Assembly: GCF_900169565.1 (NCBI RefSeq)
Contig: NZ_LT828648.1
Span: forward strand, 1,986,876-2,050,875
Direction: 5' to 3'
DNA from: Nitrospira japonica
GTDB taxonomy: Bacteria > Nitrospirota > Nitrospiria > Nitrospirales > Nitrospiraceae
Length of the DNA stretch: 64,000 nt
The position numbers and the translations under genes were made by a program. Under the pieces are notes generated by a model. That model saw nothing but the letters and a program-made list of their open reading frames with translations. It was not told where the DNA came from and searched no databases. This document shows positions 62,819 to 64,000 of the stretch, piece after piece (position 1 is the first letter of the stretch; each line of letters opens with the position of its first letter).

Positions 62819-63691
62819 ATGCCGTCAACGCCTTCCGACTGGATAGACGTACGAATCCTCTCCTGTCCCGCCGCCAGTGAATTTTTGGGACTGCTCGACG
62901 ATCCGGACGTCGGCGGCGTGTGGGAAGACGGCGAGTCGCTGCATCTTTACTGGCCGACTCTTCGATGGTCTTCCGAGCGGTTGGATCGGGTGAGGCTCAC
63001 GCTGCGCCGGCTGCGCGGAGAAGAGCAACTGCTTCCGGAGATTCGGATCGATTCGCTGCCCCATCAGGATTGGAACCGCCAATGGGCCGAATCGGTCAAG
63101 CCGCTTAGGATCGGCCGGCGTATCGTCATTCGGCCGAGTTGGGAAGCGGCGGAGGTCCAGGCCGATCACGTTGAAATCGTGCTCGATCCCAAACAAGCCT
63201 TCGGGACCGGTCATCATGCCACGACCAGGATGTTGCTGGAATGGCTCGAAACGCTGGCTCTGGATGGAGCGACCGTGCTCGACGTGGGGACCGGCAGCGG
63301 AATTCTGGCCATGGTCGCGCTACGGCTCGGCGCCGTGCGGGCGGTTGGGTTCGACGACGATCCTGTCGCCGTCGAATGCGCACAGGACTATGCGCGCGAT
63401 AACCGGTTCGGTGAGGAGCTCACGCTGGGTTGCGGAACTCTGGCGCGGGGAGAACGGTTCGACCTCGTCCTTGCAAATCTGGACGCCGCCACCTTGACGA
63501 GCTTGACTGACGAATTGGCGGTGGCAACCGGACGCAGGTTGCTCGTCTCGGGCCTGTTGGTCGATCAACGCGGGGAGATTGCCGAGGGGTTTGCGCGCGC
63601 CGGATTGTACCAGGGCGGGGTGCGCGAGCTTGATGGTTGGACGGCCGTGGAATTTCTTCGTGCCGACGCCTGCGACGGACCGGAATCATGA
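62819..63691 (+). CDS. prmA: ribosomal protein L11 methyltransferase-like PrmA
   Basis: The product is about 290 residues. N-terminal L11-binding part, then SAM-binding DPKQAFGTGHHATTRMLLEW, VLDVGTGSGILAMVALRLGA and VLANLDAATLTSLTDEL, where the NxDP motif of the family reads ANLD. The DPxxAFGTG signature is strong for PrmA. Start ATG 62819 or 62795; both have weak ribosome sites. The stop overlaps the MOSC start (ATGA). Confidence 0.92.
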   Translation: MPSTPSDWIDVRILSCPAASEFLGLLDDPDVGGVWEDGESLHLYWPTLRWSSERLDRVRLTLRRLRGEEQLLPEIRIDSLPHQDWNRQWAESVKPLRIGRRIVIRPSWEAAEVQADHVEIVLDPKQAFGTGHHATTRMLLEWLETLALDGATVLDVGTGSGILAMVALRLGAVRAVGFDDDPVAVECAQDYARDNRFGEELTLGCGTLARGERFDLVLANLDAATLTSLTDELAVATGRRLLVSGLLVDQRGEIAEGFARAGLYQGGVRELDGWTAVEFLRADACDGPES

Positions 63692-64000
63692 ACGGATCGA
63701 GCAGCCCGTCTTATCCACATGTGCATCAGATCAACGTCTCCGACGGAGGGATTCCCAAACATCCCCTGCTTGAAGCTTTCGTGGGGAAGGACGGCCTGGC
63801 GGGTGATGCGCAGCGTAATCGAAAGCTTCACGGCGGACCCGAGCGGGCGGTCTGTTTGTATTCGCTCGATCTGATCGAACGACTCCAGGATGAAGGCCAT
63901 CCTATCGATCCCGGTTCTTCGGGTGAAAATCTGACGTTGGCCGGACTTGAATGGTCCGGCTTGGGACCGGGAGCCAAGCTCAGGATCGGACCGGAGGTCG
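63688..64000 (+). CDS. MOSC-domain protein (C-terminus cut by window edge)
   Basis: About 104 codons are visible. HQINVSDGGIPKHPLLEAFVGKDGLAGDAQ, then RKLHGGPERAVCLYSLDLIE, then GSSGENLTLAGLEW match the MOSC domain of molybdenum-cofactor sulfurases, YiiM-like. The catalytic Cys expected further on would be out of the window. It overlaps prmA by 4 nt. It may be linked with molybdenum-cofactor enzymes such as the SUOX-type protein at 29.3-29.9 kb, but this is inference. Confidence 0.87.
   Translation, partial: MNGSSSPSYPHVHQINVSDGGIPKHPLLEAFVGKDGLAGDAQRNRKLHGGPERAVCLYSLDLIERLQDEGHPIDPGSSGENLTLAGLEWSGLGPGAKLRIGPEV

Overview
The window is about 64 kb of GC-rich, densely coded bacterial chromosome. 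It has no rRNA, no recognisable tRNA, no CRISPR array and no insertion sequence. Gene content and order suggest a Gram-negative, diderm, aerobic bacterium: lipoproteins, a YdbH-YnbE-YdbL intermembrane module, an LplT-Aas type lysophospholipid protein, a type IV pilin-like protein, periplasmic c-type cytochromes and a catalase. The overall style resembles Nitrospirota (Nitrospira-like). That assignment is inference; no marker gene such as nxr or a 16S gene lies in the window.

1-5.3 kb (minus strand): an operon rplU-rpmA-obgE-proB-nadD-rsfS-lapB-like, with a TTGACA-type promoter upstream of rplU. It combines ribosomal proteins, ribosome-associated factors, proline and NAD synthesis and a TPR envelope protein cut by the window edge. 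5.4-6.8 kb: a PilZ-like protein and IlvE. 6.9-10.4 kb (minus): the glycolytic operon gap-pgk-tpiA-secG, with a clear promoter and a hairpin plus U-run in the gap leader. 10.6-20.6 kb: mutS2, a sigma-54 activator with a degenerate receiver, queG, a stand-alone DGQHR-domain protein, an SRPBCC protein, thiI, trxB and coaE.

20.6-31.3 kb: mostly envelope and secreted proteins. These are a parallel beta-helix protein, a GlcG/HbpS-like protein coupled to a lipoprotein, a small DUF3565-like gene that seems to start at CTG, a HAMP membrane protein with a prepilin, and a dipeptide-epimerase-like enolase divergent from ydbH-ynbE-ydbL. A sulfite-oxidase-type molybdoprotein and small secreted proteins follow. 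31.6-35.1 kb: a CCA-adding-type nucleotidyltransferase and hypothetical proteins. 35.3-43.4 kb: a J-domain protein, a three-gene aminotransferase / Tll0287-like cytochrome / amidohydrolase cluster, a CPBP protease, an epimerase and a lipoprotein with seven WD40-like repeats.

43.4-54.6 kb: a full-length Lhr helicase, a tandem universal stress protein, an RnfD-like membrane module in frame with a DUF2330 protein, an NTF2-like protein, a catalase, and two damaged-looking methyltransferase pieces. 54.6-62.8 kb (minus): a co-directional block of a membrane-embedded MutS-family ATPase, a three-domain LplT-Aas protein, an amidohydrolase, an ECF-type sigma factor and its probable membrane anti-sigma partner. 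prmA and a truncated MOSC protein close the window.

The clearest oddities are two likely non-standard start codons (ATC for rsfS, CTG for the DUF3565 gene), the RnfD-like/DUF2330 read-through ORF with a strong internal ribosome binding site, the methyltransferase junction, the transmembrane MutS protein, the orphan DGQHR protein and the hairpin leader of gap. I found no convincing multi-gene defence system.
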